This document shows, one piece after another, positions 46,162 to 55,925 of a stretch of DNA of 64,000 nt; position 1 is the first letter of the stretch; each line of letters begins with the position of its first letter. Source of the stretch: Pictodentalium vernedei (Eukaryota; Mollusca; Scaphopoda; Dentaliida; Dentaliidae); assembly GCA_031216915.1 (NCBI GenBank), contig CM062291.1, positions 33,670,484 through 33,734,483 of the forward strand, given 5' to 3'. The notes beneath the pieces are model-generated. The model was not told the DNA's origin. It made no database searches and saw only the letters and a list, made by a program, of their open reading frames with translations. The position numbers were made by a program, and so were the translations under genes.

Positions 46162-47109
46162 TAGGGTTTAATCTCGGGAATGGAAATTCCTGGGTTCCCG
46201 GTTCTGAAAGCTGGTCATAATACCCAGGATATCTATAGGAATCATGCAAGGCACTGTTTGTATGTTGAATTGAAGTTGGTGTCTTCCATGCAGACCAATT
46301 CCATTTAGACCAATTCCAGTTAGACCAATTCCAGTTAGACCAACTCCAGGTAGACCAACATGACATATAAAGTAACTTTCAGATCAATTCCAGTTAGACC
46401 AACAAGATGAAAACAGAAAGCAGTTTACAAACTGCCTATTCCAATTTTGAGGACACATTCTGTGATTGCATAAGGATGGTTCTGGGTATGCCCTTTCTTC
46501 CCATTCTGTGTGTGAGGACACCTTGGGAGAAGCTCAAAACAGAGCTTGAAGGTTTTGACTTTCCCAAGATCTTGATATTTGTTAGTTACCCGGAAAACAC
46601 TTGGATTACTAAATTGAAAAAATACCCCAACATAACTTTTTAAGAGTTTGTCAGCCCTTCCTTCACTGTTGCTCTCAATCAGTTCCGGAAGATTCCTCTC
46701 TTCAACAGCAAGATCTTCACTCGCATCAAAGTTCAAACTCATCTTCATTTTCAGATTCACTAGTACACACGTATCACTCATTATTCACTAACTCCTTCAA
46801 CATCAACACCTGACAGCATTGAAGAATTGAAGAGGGAGTTGAAGCCAGAAGGTAGTGGTGATAAAACTAGTGATTCTGAAAATGAAGACGAGTTGGAAGC
46901 AGGTTTGGGTTTTCACACTTCTCTTAGGAAAAGAACCTTTCCATATGGAGATGGCAGATTGCCAATAAAATATGTTCATATTCACAAGAATAAATGCGTT
47001 TTGTTACTCTTGTAAATTTACTTGATATTATCTGGGACATTTCCCGGTTCTGAGAGTAATTTCATTCCCATTCCCGTTACTACAGAAAGCCAGGAATATT
47101 TTAACCCTA
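46162..47109. mobile_element. hAT-like element, TAGGGTTTAATCTCGGG ends
   Basis: TAGGGTTTAATCTCGGGAATG and CATTCCC...TTTAACCCTA termini, with ACCCACGG/ACCCGTGG flanks (6 of 8). The interior has a 14-15-bp repeat (46288-46405, AGTTAGACCAATTCC). A plus-strand frame at 46827-47015 encodes an acidic segment (KTSDSENEDELEAG). The ORFs do not resemble a complete transposase. Confidence 0.68.
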
Positions 47110-47227
47110 ACCCGTGGTGACATAGAAACACTGTCCATGATACACAAATATTTTGTTATGAAACACATTTACATATGCACTTGACATCTCATACCATATT
47201 ATTTGGTTTTGAATATTATACGAATAC

Positions 47228-47352
47228 CACTAATAATAAATAGAGGATATGGAATGAGTGTTTTTCTCATATAATATTTATGAAATGAGTCTAAGAATTT
47301 TCCGTTTGGGCGAGCCTATTATATGAGAAAAACACTCATTTCATATTCTATT
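47228..47352. repeat. Palindrome, ~45-bp arms
   Basis: AATAGAGGATATGGAATGAG... pairs with ...CATTTCATATTCTATTT; inner TTTTTCTCATATAATA/TATTATATGAGAAAAA. Confidence 0.82.
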
Positions 47353-47399
47353 TATCATATGACACAGACACGCACAAATTAGCCACTTAGTATGACTTT

Positions 47400-47543
47400 T
47401 TAACCCATCACCTAACTTGAGTTGCAGATGGCACTTGGAAAAAAACATCCTCGTATAACTAAAAATTTTCATTTTTTGCTTCCAAAACATAGGTTATGAC
47501 CCCTCATTGGAACGAGCATGAAGCAAAAAGTGAAAATATAAAA
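47400..47543. mobile_element. TTAA element split by a Helentron-like insertion
   Basis: TTAACCCATCACCTAACTTG and a partly collapsed hairpin. A probable right remnant (GTAAAAGATTAA) lies at 48809-48838, beyond the inserted element. Confidence 0.6.
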
Positions 47544-48808
47544 AACAAGAGGCCCCACGGGGCCTGAAGCGCTCATCTTGTACAGAACACAATTTAAACA
47601 GAGTCCAAGAATGAGTCTACATTAAGCAAGCCATCTCCATAGGCTGCACTGTCAATCCTTGAGTCCCTCAGGAATGACAAAAATAATCTGGGCATCATGC
47701 CTTTTCTTCAGTTGATCATAAGTAAAATGTAGAGCTCCCCTATGAAGCCCCTTGATACAACCTATGTGGATTAATCTTAGTACCTCTAGAGGGTAATGAA
47801 TACAAAATTTTTAATTCTTCAGCCCAAATATTAACCTAGGGACTTGGTTTGAACAATCTAGAATCTGACCCTCATAACAATGATGTATACCAAATATTAA
47901 AAGATTCTGACTGGTGGTTCTGAAGAAGAAGATTTTTAAAGAATATTCCCCATATTACCCTATGTTAAAACTTCGGGCTCCTGTAGAGAGCCCAAATATG
48001 AACCAATGAGCTTTATTTCTACAAACTTTTATCTGACCCCCCTATGAATGCTGTATACCAAATATCAAAAGATTCTGATGATTGGTTCTGGAGAAAAGAT
48101 TTTTTTAAATTTTTGCAAATATGCTGACTCAGCATTTTTTCGATGCCCATTACAGAACACCCTAACATAACAGATGGCAATTTTTTTTTACCATTCAATT
48201 CTACTGGTCGTAAGGATACTTCATACCAAATAAAAGCTCTCTGTTCCATGGGGTTTGGGAAATATGGGCGTTTGAAAATATTTCTATTTTTAGCTCCCAG
48301 GGTTCCCATGGGGATGCAGAATTTTTTTTTTGCATGGGTCAAGTACTTATGACCCAATACTACCACAAACCAAATTTGGTTCATACCGGACCATCCGTTC
48401 AGAAAATAGAAATTTTGGGCGGGGCCAAAAATCTTACCCCTCCTATTACAAAGCCAATTATTACTTTACAAACTTCGTTTGAACAAACTTGATTCTACAC
48501 CTCATATGGAAGCTCCATAGCAAATATCAAGTCATTGTACACACTGGTTCTTGAGAAGAAGATTTTTAAAATATTTTGGAGCATTTTCCCCCACTCCCTC
48601 CCTATGGGGCTGGGCATGCTGAGTTGAACAAAAATGAAATGCCCCTTTGGGACCATCACTCACACAAACTTTCACTTGAATTGGCCCAGTGGCTTTGGAG
48701 GAGAAGACCAAAACATGGTGTTGACGGACGACAGACAACGGACGAGGGACGACGGACGGGAAGCGATTAGATTAGCTCAGCTTGACTTTGTCAAGATGAG
48801 CTAAAAAT
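47544..48808. mobile_element. Helentron-like non-autonomous element, short form
   Basis: Starts AACAAGAGGCCCCACGGGGC (small hairpin) with subterminal GCTCATCTTG. It ends with a GACGGACGACGGAC microsatellite, then the hairpin AGCTCAGCTTGAC-TTT-GTCAAGATGAGCT and AAAAAT. The 3' CAAGATGAGC is the inverse of the 5' subterminal motif. It has about 700 bp less internal repeat than 49387-51359. Confidence 0.68.
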
Positions 48809-48839
48809 GAATGGCGTTCTTCTTGTCAGTAAAAGATTA

Positions 48840-49386
48840 ATACAATATAACCCACTCTAAATAGGACAGATAACGTAAATTCTCCCTACTGAAATTATGT
48901 AAATGTGACCCAGTTGTATTTTGTTTAGCCAATCAAATTGTCCAGTTTTGAAATTGACCAATGAAAGCTCCTAACTCTAATTATGCAAATTATTAAAATG
49001 TGGCCCAGTTGTATTTTGTTCAGCCAATCAAATTGTCTAGTTTTGAAATTGATCAATGAAATTGACGGAAGGCTTTATTTATCACTGATTAATATGAAAA
49101 CAAAATATCAAATGTTTTAAATTGAACAAAACGGACGAGTCATATGATAAATAATAATATCTTCAAAGTTGTTCAAAGATTTATTGTTGCAGAAAATCAG
49201 GTGTTAACTGGTAGAGAACTAAACTATTTTTGGCCGTCACTATTTGTTCACGTGTTTGCCTTCCTACAATTTATGGGAGAGAGCCTACAGTCACTCTCCC
49301 ATAAATTGTAACAAGAAAATCTTCACAGCAGAGAGGGGCAATATACCAATAAACCGAACAGATACCGATATCATGTGCATACTGAA
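48840..49386. other. smo intron with one palindromic element
   Basis: Duplicated text CCAATCAAATTGTCYAGTTTTG appears twice (48930, 49025). A GTTAACTGGTAGAG end (49202) precedes the CAATTTATGGGAGAG palindrome at 49264-49310. Confidence 0.6.
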
Positions 49387-51359
49387 ACAAGAGGCCCCAC
49401 GGGGCCTGAAGCGCTCATCTTGTACAGAACACAATTTAAACCGAGTCCAAGAATGAGTCTACATTAAGCAAGCCATCTCCATAGGCTACACTGTCAATCC
49501 TTGAGTCCCTCAGGAGTGACAAAAATAATATAGGCATCATGCCTTTTCTTCAGTTGATCATAAGTAAAATGTAGAGCTCCCCTATGAAGCCCCTTGATAC
49601 AACCTATGTGGATTAATCTTAGTACCTCTAGAGGGTACTGAATACAAAATTTTAATTCTTCAGCAAAATGGCCAATTCCGGCTCCCATAGAGAGCCCAAA
49701 TATTAACCCAGGCTCTTGATTTGAACACAGTTAAATCTGACTTCCCTAGAGATGTTGTGTACCGAATATGAAAGCATTCTGACTGTTGGATCTGAAGAAG
49801 AGAAATTGTAAAGAAATTTCTTTGAATTGCACTAAGTTCAAATTTGGGCTACCATAGCGAGCCCAAATATTGACCTATGGATCCGATTTGAACAAACTTG
49901 AATCTGATCCCCCTAGAGATGTTGTACACCAAATGTGAAAGCATTCAGACAAGTGAATCTGAAGAAGATGATTTTTGAAGAAATTCCCTCATATTGTTCT
50001 AAGTTAAATTTCATGTTCCCATATGGAGCCCAAATATTAACCTAGGCACTCGAATTGAACAACCTGGAATCTGACCCCCCTAGAGATGTTGTATACCAAA
50101 TATAAAAGTATTCCGACTGGTGGATCTGAAGAAAAAGATTTTTAAAGAAATTTTCTCATATTGCACTAAGTAAAAATTTGGGCTACCATAGTGAGCCCAA
50201 ATATATACCTAGGGATCTGATTTGAACAAATTTGAATCTGACCCCCATTGAGATGTGGCATACCAAATATCAAAGCCTTCTGACTGATGGATCTGAAGAA
50301 GAAGATTTTTTTAAATTACCCTCCATATTGAACAAAGATAAAATTTGGGCTTCCATAGGAAGCCCAAATATTAACCTAGGGACTTGGTTTGAACAATCTA
50401 GAATCTGACCCTCATAACAATGATGTATACCAAATATTAAAAGATTCTGACTGGTGGTTCTGAAGAAGAAGATTTTTAAAGAATATTCCCCATATTACCC
50501 TATGTTAAAACTTTGGGCTCCTATAGAGAGCCCAAATATGAACCAATGAGCTTTATTTCAACAAACTTTTATCTGACTCCCCTATGAATGCTGCATACCA
50601 AATATCAAAAGATTCTGATGATTGGTTCTGGAGAAAAGATTTTTTAAAATTTTGGCAAATATGCTGACTCAGCATTTTTTCGATGCCCATTACAGAACAC
50701 CCTAACATAACCGATGACAATTTTTTTTTTACCATTCAATTCTACTGGTCATAAGGATACTTCATACCAAATAAAAGCTCTCTGTTCTGTGGGGTTTGGG
50801 AAATATGGGCGTTTGACAATATTTCTATTTTTAGCTCCCAGGGTTCCCATGGGGATGTGGGAATTTTTTTTTTTTGCATGGGTCAAGTACTTATGACCCA
50901 ATACTACCATAAACCAAATTTGGTTCATACCGGACCATTGGTTCAGAAAATAGAAATTTTGGGCGGGGCCAAAAATCTTACCCCTCCTATTACAAAGCCA
51001 ATTATTACTTCACGAACTTCGTTTGAACAAACTTGATTCTACACCTCATATGGAAGCTCCATAGCAAATATCAAGTCATTGTACACACTGGTTCTTGAGA
51101 AGAAGATTTTTAAAATATTTTGGAGCATTTTCCCCCACTCCCTCCCTATGGGGCTGGGCATGCTGAGTTGAACAAAAATGAAATGCCCCTTTGGGACCAT
51201 CAATCACACAAACCTTCACTTGAATTGGCCCAGTGGCTTTGGAGGAGAAGACCAAAACATGGTGTTGACGGACGATGGACGACGAACGACGGATGCCGGA
51301 CGACGGACGGCAAGCGATGAGATTAGCTCAGCTTGACTTTGTCAAGATGAGCTAAAAAT
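49387..51359. mobile_element. Helentron-like non-autonomous element, long form
   Basis: 1973 bp. Same ends as 47544-48808. The middle carries about five or six ~168-bp tandem units, each with a small hairpin of the form TTTGGGCTACCATAGCGAGCCCAAA. Very similar to 56882-58854, so recently active. Confidence 0.72.
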
Positions 51360-51523
51360 GAACTGAACCAATCACTGAATACCTGAACTGTCTGAATATT
51401 CAAATTTTCCTAAATTCACTATTTAAAAGGCCTTGTTGAGGAGACATGATAGCAGTTGAAGGGTTCATTTTCATGAAAGAAGTGGCTGATTTTTGTTTGA
51501 GTTTTGTAAACTCTCAAGGGCCT

Positions 51524-51740
51524 GAGCTATTGTCCTAGACTAGAGTACAACCTGCACATATCCAGCTGCTTACCAGTGATTTCTAGCAAAGTATTGGCTG
51601 CCTTCACAGGCAGCCAAGACTTGTCTAGAAATTACTGCTCAGGTGCTTTGTCTATTGTCAGCAAGACCACTTGAAGATGGCATAGTCTGGGCACATGCTC
51701 TGAGACTGCATACACCTGAAATATGGCTTTAAAGGTTAAA
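51524..51740. repeat. TCTAGGCAAGTCTTGG palindrome copy
   Basis: CAGTGATTTCTAGCAAAGTATTGG and complement (51572-51636). The right end TTTAAAGGTTAA suggests a decayed TTAA element. Confidence 0.65.
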
Positions 51741-52412
51741 GTTTGTTTAGAACAATTCACAAAATTACTGTAGATATGATTTGTGTTGGCAAAGAATGCC
51801 AATGTTGAGCTCAATGGCAGTGGCATTTGTGATGCTGTAGTAGACTTAAACAAGAACAACTTATTCTGTATTTCCTGATGCGAATTCCCCTATGGTACTA
51901 TCTGCAAATCTGAGATAAGTTAGATACCGAATACTGACCTGATACCGAGGTATACATGTACTCCCTTAAAAATACTGAAACTGATACTGAACTCAAAATT
52001 CCAATACCGCCCCTCTCTACATCAAAGATGAAATCATTGTCCTTCAGCCTTGAAGCCTTTAAGTTGTGAGACCTGCACTTCAGAATAAAGCTCAAATATG
52101 GGCTTCCAGCACTCAACCAGTTAAATATAAGCTTCTAAGTTGACTTGTAACCGTAAGGCACCATTTTCTCCATTGGTCACTTGACTATGGACTATTATGA
52201 AAATGAATGGTTTTTGTGGGGAAATTAAATTATTTTTCAATCATTTGAGAAACAACTTCAATCATGTCAAAAAATAATATAATTGAATGCACAAAATTAA
52301 TGAATGTCTACACAGCTGAAAGCTTTCAACAAGAAGATCGTTATCAAAATGCAATACAACTGCAATTAACTTGTAGGGGGCTTGAAGCCCATATTTGGGC
52401 CTTATGCAGGTG

Positions 52413-52665
52413 CAAGCCAGAAAATAAGCAGACTATCATCTGAAAAATGAGGTCCCCAAAGGGTGAATTTGGTGATGCTACCCTGCACAGCACAGTAGCA
52501 TCACTAACTTTACCCTCTGTGAACCTCAACCTGAATCAAGGTCTCAAACATAAACAGAAAGAGGTATCCAGAGGATAAACTGGACCACAGTATGGGATAG
52601 CATCAGCAAATTCACCCTCTGGGGACCTCAATTTGCAAATGACAGACTGCTTATTTTCCGGCTTG
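52413..52665. mobile_element. hAT-like foldback element
   Basis: Perfect TGCAGGTG duplications at 52405-52412 and 52666-52673. Confidence 0.9.
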
Positions 52666-53027
52666 TGCAGGTGTGAAGGTGCTGCAACTTAAAGACTTCA
52701 TGTACGGTACTGTAAATGGTCTTCATATTATCATTGCAGTGAAATTGTATGATTTGTCTGGATTTGCCTTGTTACAATTTATGTCATAATTTCTGGATAA
52801 TATCTACCAAGAGTAATGTGGAATCACTGCTGTATTTGAGGACTGCCACTCTTCTACACTAGCTTTCAAATTGGAGAGCCAATGACTGAGGGTGCAAGAA
52901 AAGAGGACTGAGGTTGTCTTCCAGACACTGCAGTAATTGGACAAGGGTAATGTGGAAAAGGTATTTTGTCATTGTGGTTATTTTGCTCAAATTCACACCA
53001 CATTAGAATGGGACACACTAAATGGTA

Positions 53028-53260
53028 TTAACCCTTTACCCAACGTAACGGCAAAACCGGCCAGCGCTATTCACAAAAATCGCCAATTAATTTTCATTAT
53101 TTTTTGTCTCAAAAACATAGGTTATGACCCCTCATTGGAACGAGCTCATTCCAATGAGGTGTCATAACCTATGTTTTTGAGACAAAAAATGAAAAAAATT
53201 AGTTATTCAAGAATTTTTTTTGAAAGTGTCGTCTGCTTTTCATGTTAGGTAAAGGGTTAA
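53028..53260. mobile_element. TTAA element, family A, consensus-like
   Basis: TTAA-CCCTTTACCCAACGTAAC to TGTTAGGTAAAGGG-TTAA. Near-perfect arms with minimal loop (GAGCTC). Confidence 0.9.
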
Positions 53261-53504
53261 TGTGTGAACATAAACAACCATACACTTAAATTGTTTCGAC
53301 CCAAGTGGATGTACCAAGTTCTATTGGATTGTGATCATTTGTTCTTTTCAAGAAAACTGGAATGTAAAAGTGAACGGATGTTGGGAAACAGATGATGGAT
53401 ACCAAGTGATGGCAATAGCTCACACAGACTTTCAGTTGGGTGAGTAAGAAAATTGAAGCCTATACAGTTAAGTCTGAAATTAGGTGAAGATATGAGATTT
53501 TTAT

Positions 53505-54382
53505 TAACCCTTTACCCAATGTATGCGATATCAAAATTTGGTATTTTAATTATTTTTTTTAATTTTTGAAAAAAAATTTTCTTGAACTGCTCAGTGTCAG
53601 GGTTCTTACAGTCAAGGACCAAAAAAATTCAAGGACTTTTCAAGGACATATCAGCATTTTCCAAGGATGTTTTTTTAAAATGTACATTTGGAATATAACC
53701 ATTGTTAGAAGCCTTACCTACTTTAACCCTTTAACTAACATGAAAAGCAGACGACACTTAAAAAACATTCTTGAATAACTAATTTTTTGTCTCAGAAACA
53801 TAGGTTATGACCCCTCATTGGAACGAGCTTGGTGAGCTCGTTCCAATGAGGGGTGATAAACTATGTTTTTGAGACAAAAATAAAAAAAAAACAATTGAAA
53901 TTAATTGGCCATTTTTTAGAATAGCACAGGCCGGTTTGGCCATTACATTGGGTAAAGGGTTAAAAATGTCTTCTACCTCATCCTTCTAAATTCAAGGAAA
54001 ACGGTGCTTCTAAAATGCTCTGTAACAAAATTATGGTGCTTACAGAATGACACCCAGTTAAATAATGCCTGAACTACTTTAATTCCTCAATTATCTATTA
54101 TCCATTATTTATGTTCATTTTTTTTTTGTTTTTCGACTAAAACAAGTGCAAAAGAGAAGTTTCAATTGCCCACTATTACACAGGTAAAAATGATATAGGG
54201 CAAAATTCAAGGACTTTCAAGAGTCTGATCAATTTTCAAGTGCTTTTCAAGAAAATTTTCTGAATTTTCAAAATTCAAGGAGTAAGATTGAAATTCAAGG
54301 ACTTTTCAAGGATGTGCACACCCTCGGTGTTTATATTATGCCAGATGATGCAGCTGATCTATTAGGTAAAGGGGATGGGGCT
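53505..54382. mobile_element. Triple nest: TTAA element / hAT-like / TTAA element
   Basis: The outer family B TTAA element is split (left TTAACCCTTTACCCAATG to about 53594, right GATGATGCAGCTGATC...TTAGGTAAAGG at 54346). The splitter is a hAT-like element 53594-54332 with CAGGGTTCTTACAGTCAAGG ends. That element is itself split by a family A element at 53723-53963. Confidence 0.78.
53723..53963. mobile_element. TTAA element, family A, innermost
   Basis: TTAA-CCCTTTAACTAACATG to CATTGGGTAAAGGG-TTAA with full hairpin. Confidence 0.88.
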
Positions 54383-54521
54383 AATTTTGAAATATTTGGT
54401 TATTATGGTGTATTAAATTTCCTGAGAGATCAGGTTTGTTCATACAAAAAGTGGCATACTGCCAAGATGGTAGCAGTTTTGTTTTTGACATTTGCTTTGG
54501 GCAAATAAGAAGTAATCTTAC

Positions 54522-54741
54522 CTCAGCTACTGCGAGAGATATTATACTGAGCACCAATGGAAAGCACCAGCTTATTATATGGAAGTAGGCTGTCTTCTTT
54601 CTGAGCTGATCTCTCGGGCTACCCAAGGTTTTAAAAGTTATGAACCAGGCCATTGTTAACATAACAAACCATGTACAACCAGCAATCATAAAGTAATAAA
54701 CTAATAGAAATACTATTGTACATGATGGTGTTTGACCAGAA
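54522..54741 (-). CDS. smo: Smoothened exon: TM3, intracellular loop 2, TM4
   Basis: Minus-strand exon between a TTTTCAG acceptor and a GTAAGA donor. It opens with one base of a split codon and ends in phase 0. Visible segments: PSCTIVFLLVYYFM (TM3, with the cysteine equivalent to human C314 that pairs with loop 2), AGCTWFVMLTMAW (equivalents of W331 and W339), the loop TFKTLGSPRDQLRKKTAYFH, and SWCFPLVLSIISLAVAE (TM4). These match human SMO and distinguish it from Frizzled receptors. The next exon starts VDGD, giving AVAE-VDGD as in human AVAQVDGD. This is the 5'-most smo exon in the window. Confidence 0.96.
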
Positions 54742-54788
54742 CTGAAAACAAATAAAATCAATTATTAATAAATAATAATTTATCTACA

Positions 54789-55398
54789 ACGATATAGAGA
54801 GTAATCGTTTGACTGGACTGGTTACGTGAAATAATTCATGAGAGGTGAGGGACGTTGTACAAACACAAGTGTGCAAATGCAATATAGTCCCTCACCTCGA
54901 ATGAATTATTTCATTTGACCAGTCCAGTCAAGTGATTACGCTGTTTATTACTTTTCATTATTAACGATAATTATATTATTTAAGCCTTACCTAATGCAAC
55001 GCCTAAAACCGGCCAGCGCTATTCTAAAAAATCGCCAATTAATTTTCATTATTTTTTCATTTTTTGTCTCTAAAACATAGGTTATGACCCCTCATTGGAA
55101 CGAGTTCATCAAGCTCGTTCCAATGAAGGGTCATAACCTATGTTTTTGAGACAAAAAATGAAAATAATAGTTATTCAAGAATTTTTTTTTGCAAGTGTCG
55201 TCTGCTTTTCATGTTAGGTAAAGGGTTAAAAAAACAAAAAACAATGAAGTCCCCATTACATCCATGGCAAAGCGTCTTCATTTGTGCGCACGGATACATG
55301 ACCCAATTGTTGATTGCATAATGCACTTGTGATGTTATCGTTTATAATCAAACCGGGAAATCCCAGTAAATCACACTTTGGAAAGTAATAAAATAAAT
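54789..55398. repeat. ~610-bp unit, inverted copy of 40318-40927
   Basis: Carries a palindrome (54806-54943, TTTGACTGGACTGGTTACG...) and a family A TTAA element (54980-55229) in matching positions. Confidence 0.88.
54980..55229. mobile_element. TTAA element, family A, inside the inverted unit
   Basis: TTAAGCCTTACCTAATGCAAC to TGTTAGGTAAAGGG-TTAA. Confidence 0.86.
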
Positions 55399-55642
55399 TA
55401 ACTAATGGATGGATCCATTCTATGCAACATTTTTCGATAGGTGACATTTCGTGTTACCTCCATTATACCATGGAGCATTCCAAATCATAAAGTGTTTTAT
55501 CTGCACCTATCTTGCAACACATATGTCGATTTTTATAAATATTGAAAAATATTGCCTTCAAACATGTTGATTCGGTTACATCAAATAGAAATACACACAT
55601 ATGCCGCATTTGAATTCGATCGGGCACATAGATGCTGAGAAC

Positions 55643-55857
55643 ATCTGCAGAATGAGGTCCCCAGAGGGTGAATTTGGTGATGCTACCCTGTATCACTAAA
55701 TTTACTCTCTGTGAACCTTAATTTGAATCAAGGCCTCAAGCTTAAAGTGAAGGAGGTACCTGGAGGATAAATTGGCCCACTGAATGTGATAGCATCAGCA
55801 AATTCACCCTCTGGGGACCTCATTCTGTAAATGACAGATTGCTTATTTCTAGGCTTG
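55643..55857. mobile_element. hAT-like foldback element, left-truncated
   Basis: Begins mid-arm at TGCAGAATGAGGTCCCC; right end TTATTTCTAGGCTTG. Confidence 0.78.
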
Positions 55858-55925
55858 GTCACGACAAACAGAAACAACAAATAGAATAACGCAAATTATA
55901 ATAGGATACTACAGTACATCAATAA

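Larger units (their letters stand above)
16825..54741 (-). other. smo: smoothened gene, eight 3' exons and seven introns (5' end outside window)
   Basis: Eight minus-strand exons (54522-54741, 43550-43673, 39106-39198, 36488-36596, 31596-31784, 27804-27940, 23243-23380, 16825-17447) join in one open frame of 1633 nt, giving 543 residues plus stop. All internal introns are GT-AG and phases agree at all seven junctions. The product is the C-terminal part of Smoothened, the ciliary/plasma-membrane 7TM protein that Patched inhibits and that activates Gli/Ci. Order in window: end of extracellular loop 1, TM3, TM4, loop 2, TM5, TM6, loop 3, TM7, helix 8, long tail. The cysteine-rich domain, TM1 and TM2 are absent and must lie upstream of 64000. 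Introns from 5' to 3' are about 10.8, 4.4, 2.5, 4.7, 3.7, 4.4 and 5.8 kb. Assignment rests on remembered human SMO landmarks, not on a search. Confidence 0.96.

Noticed and set aside
46625..46990. Possible host gene exon in the 46.4-47.0 kb region
   Set aside because: It lies inside hAT-like termini, has no convincing splice sites, and frames on both strands are equally open.
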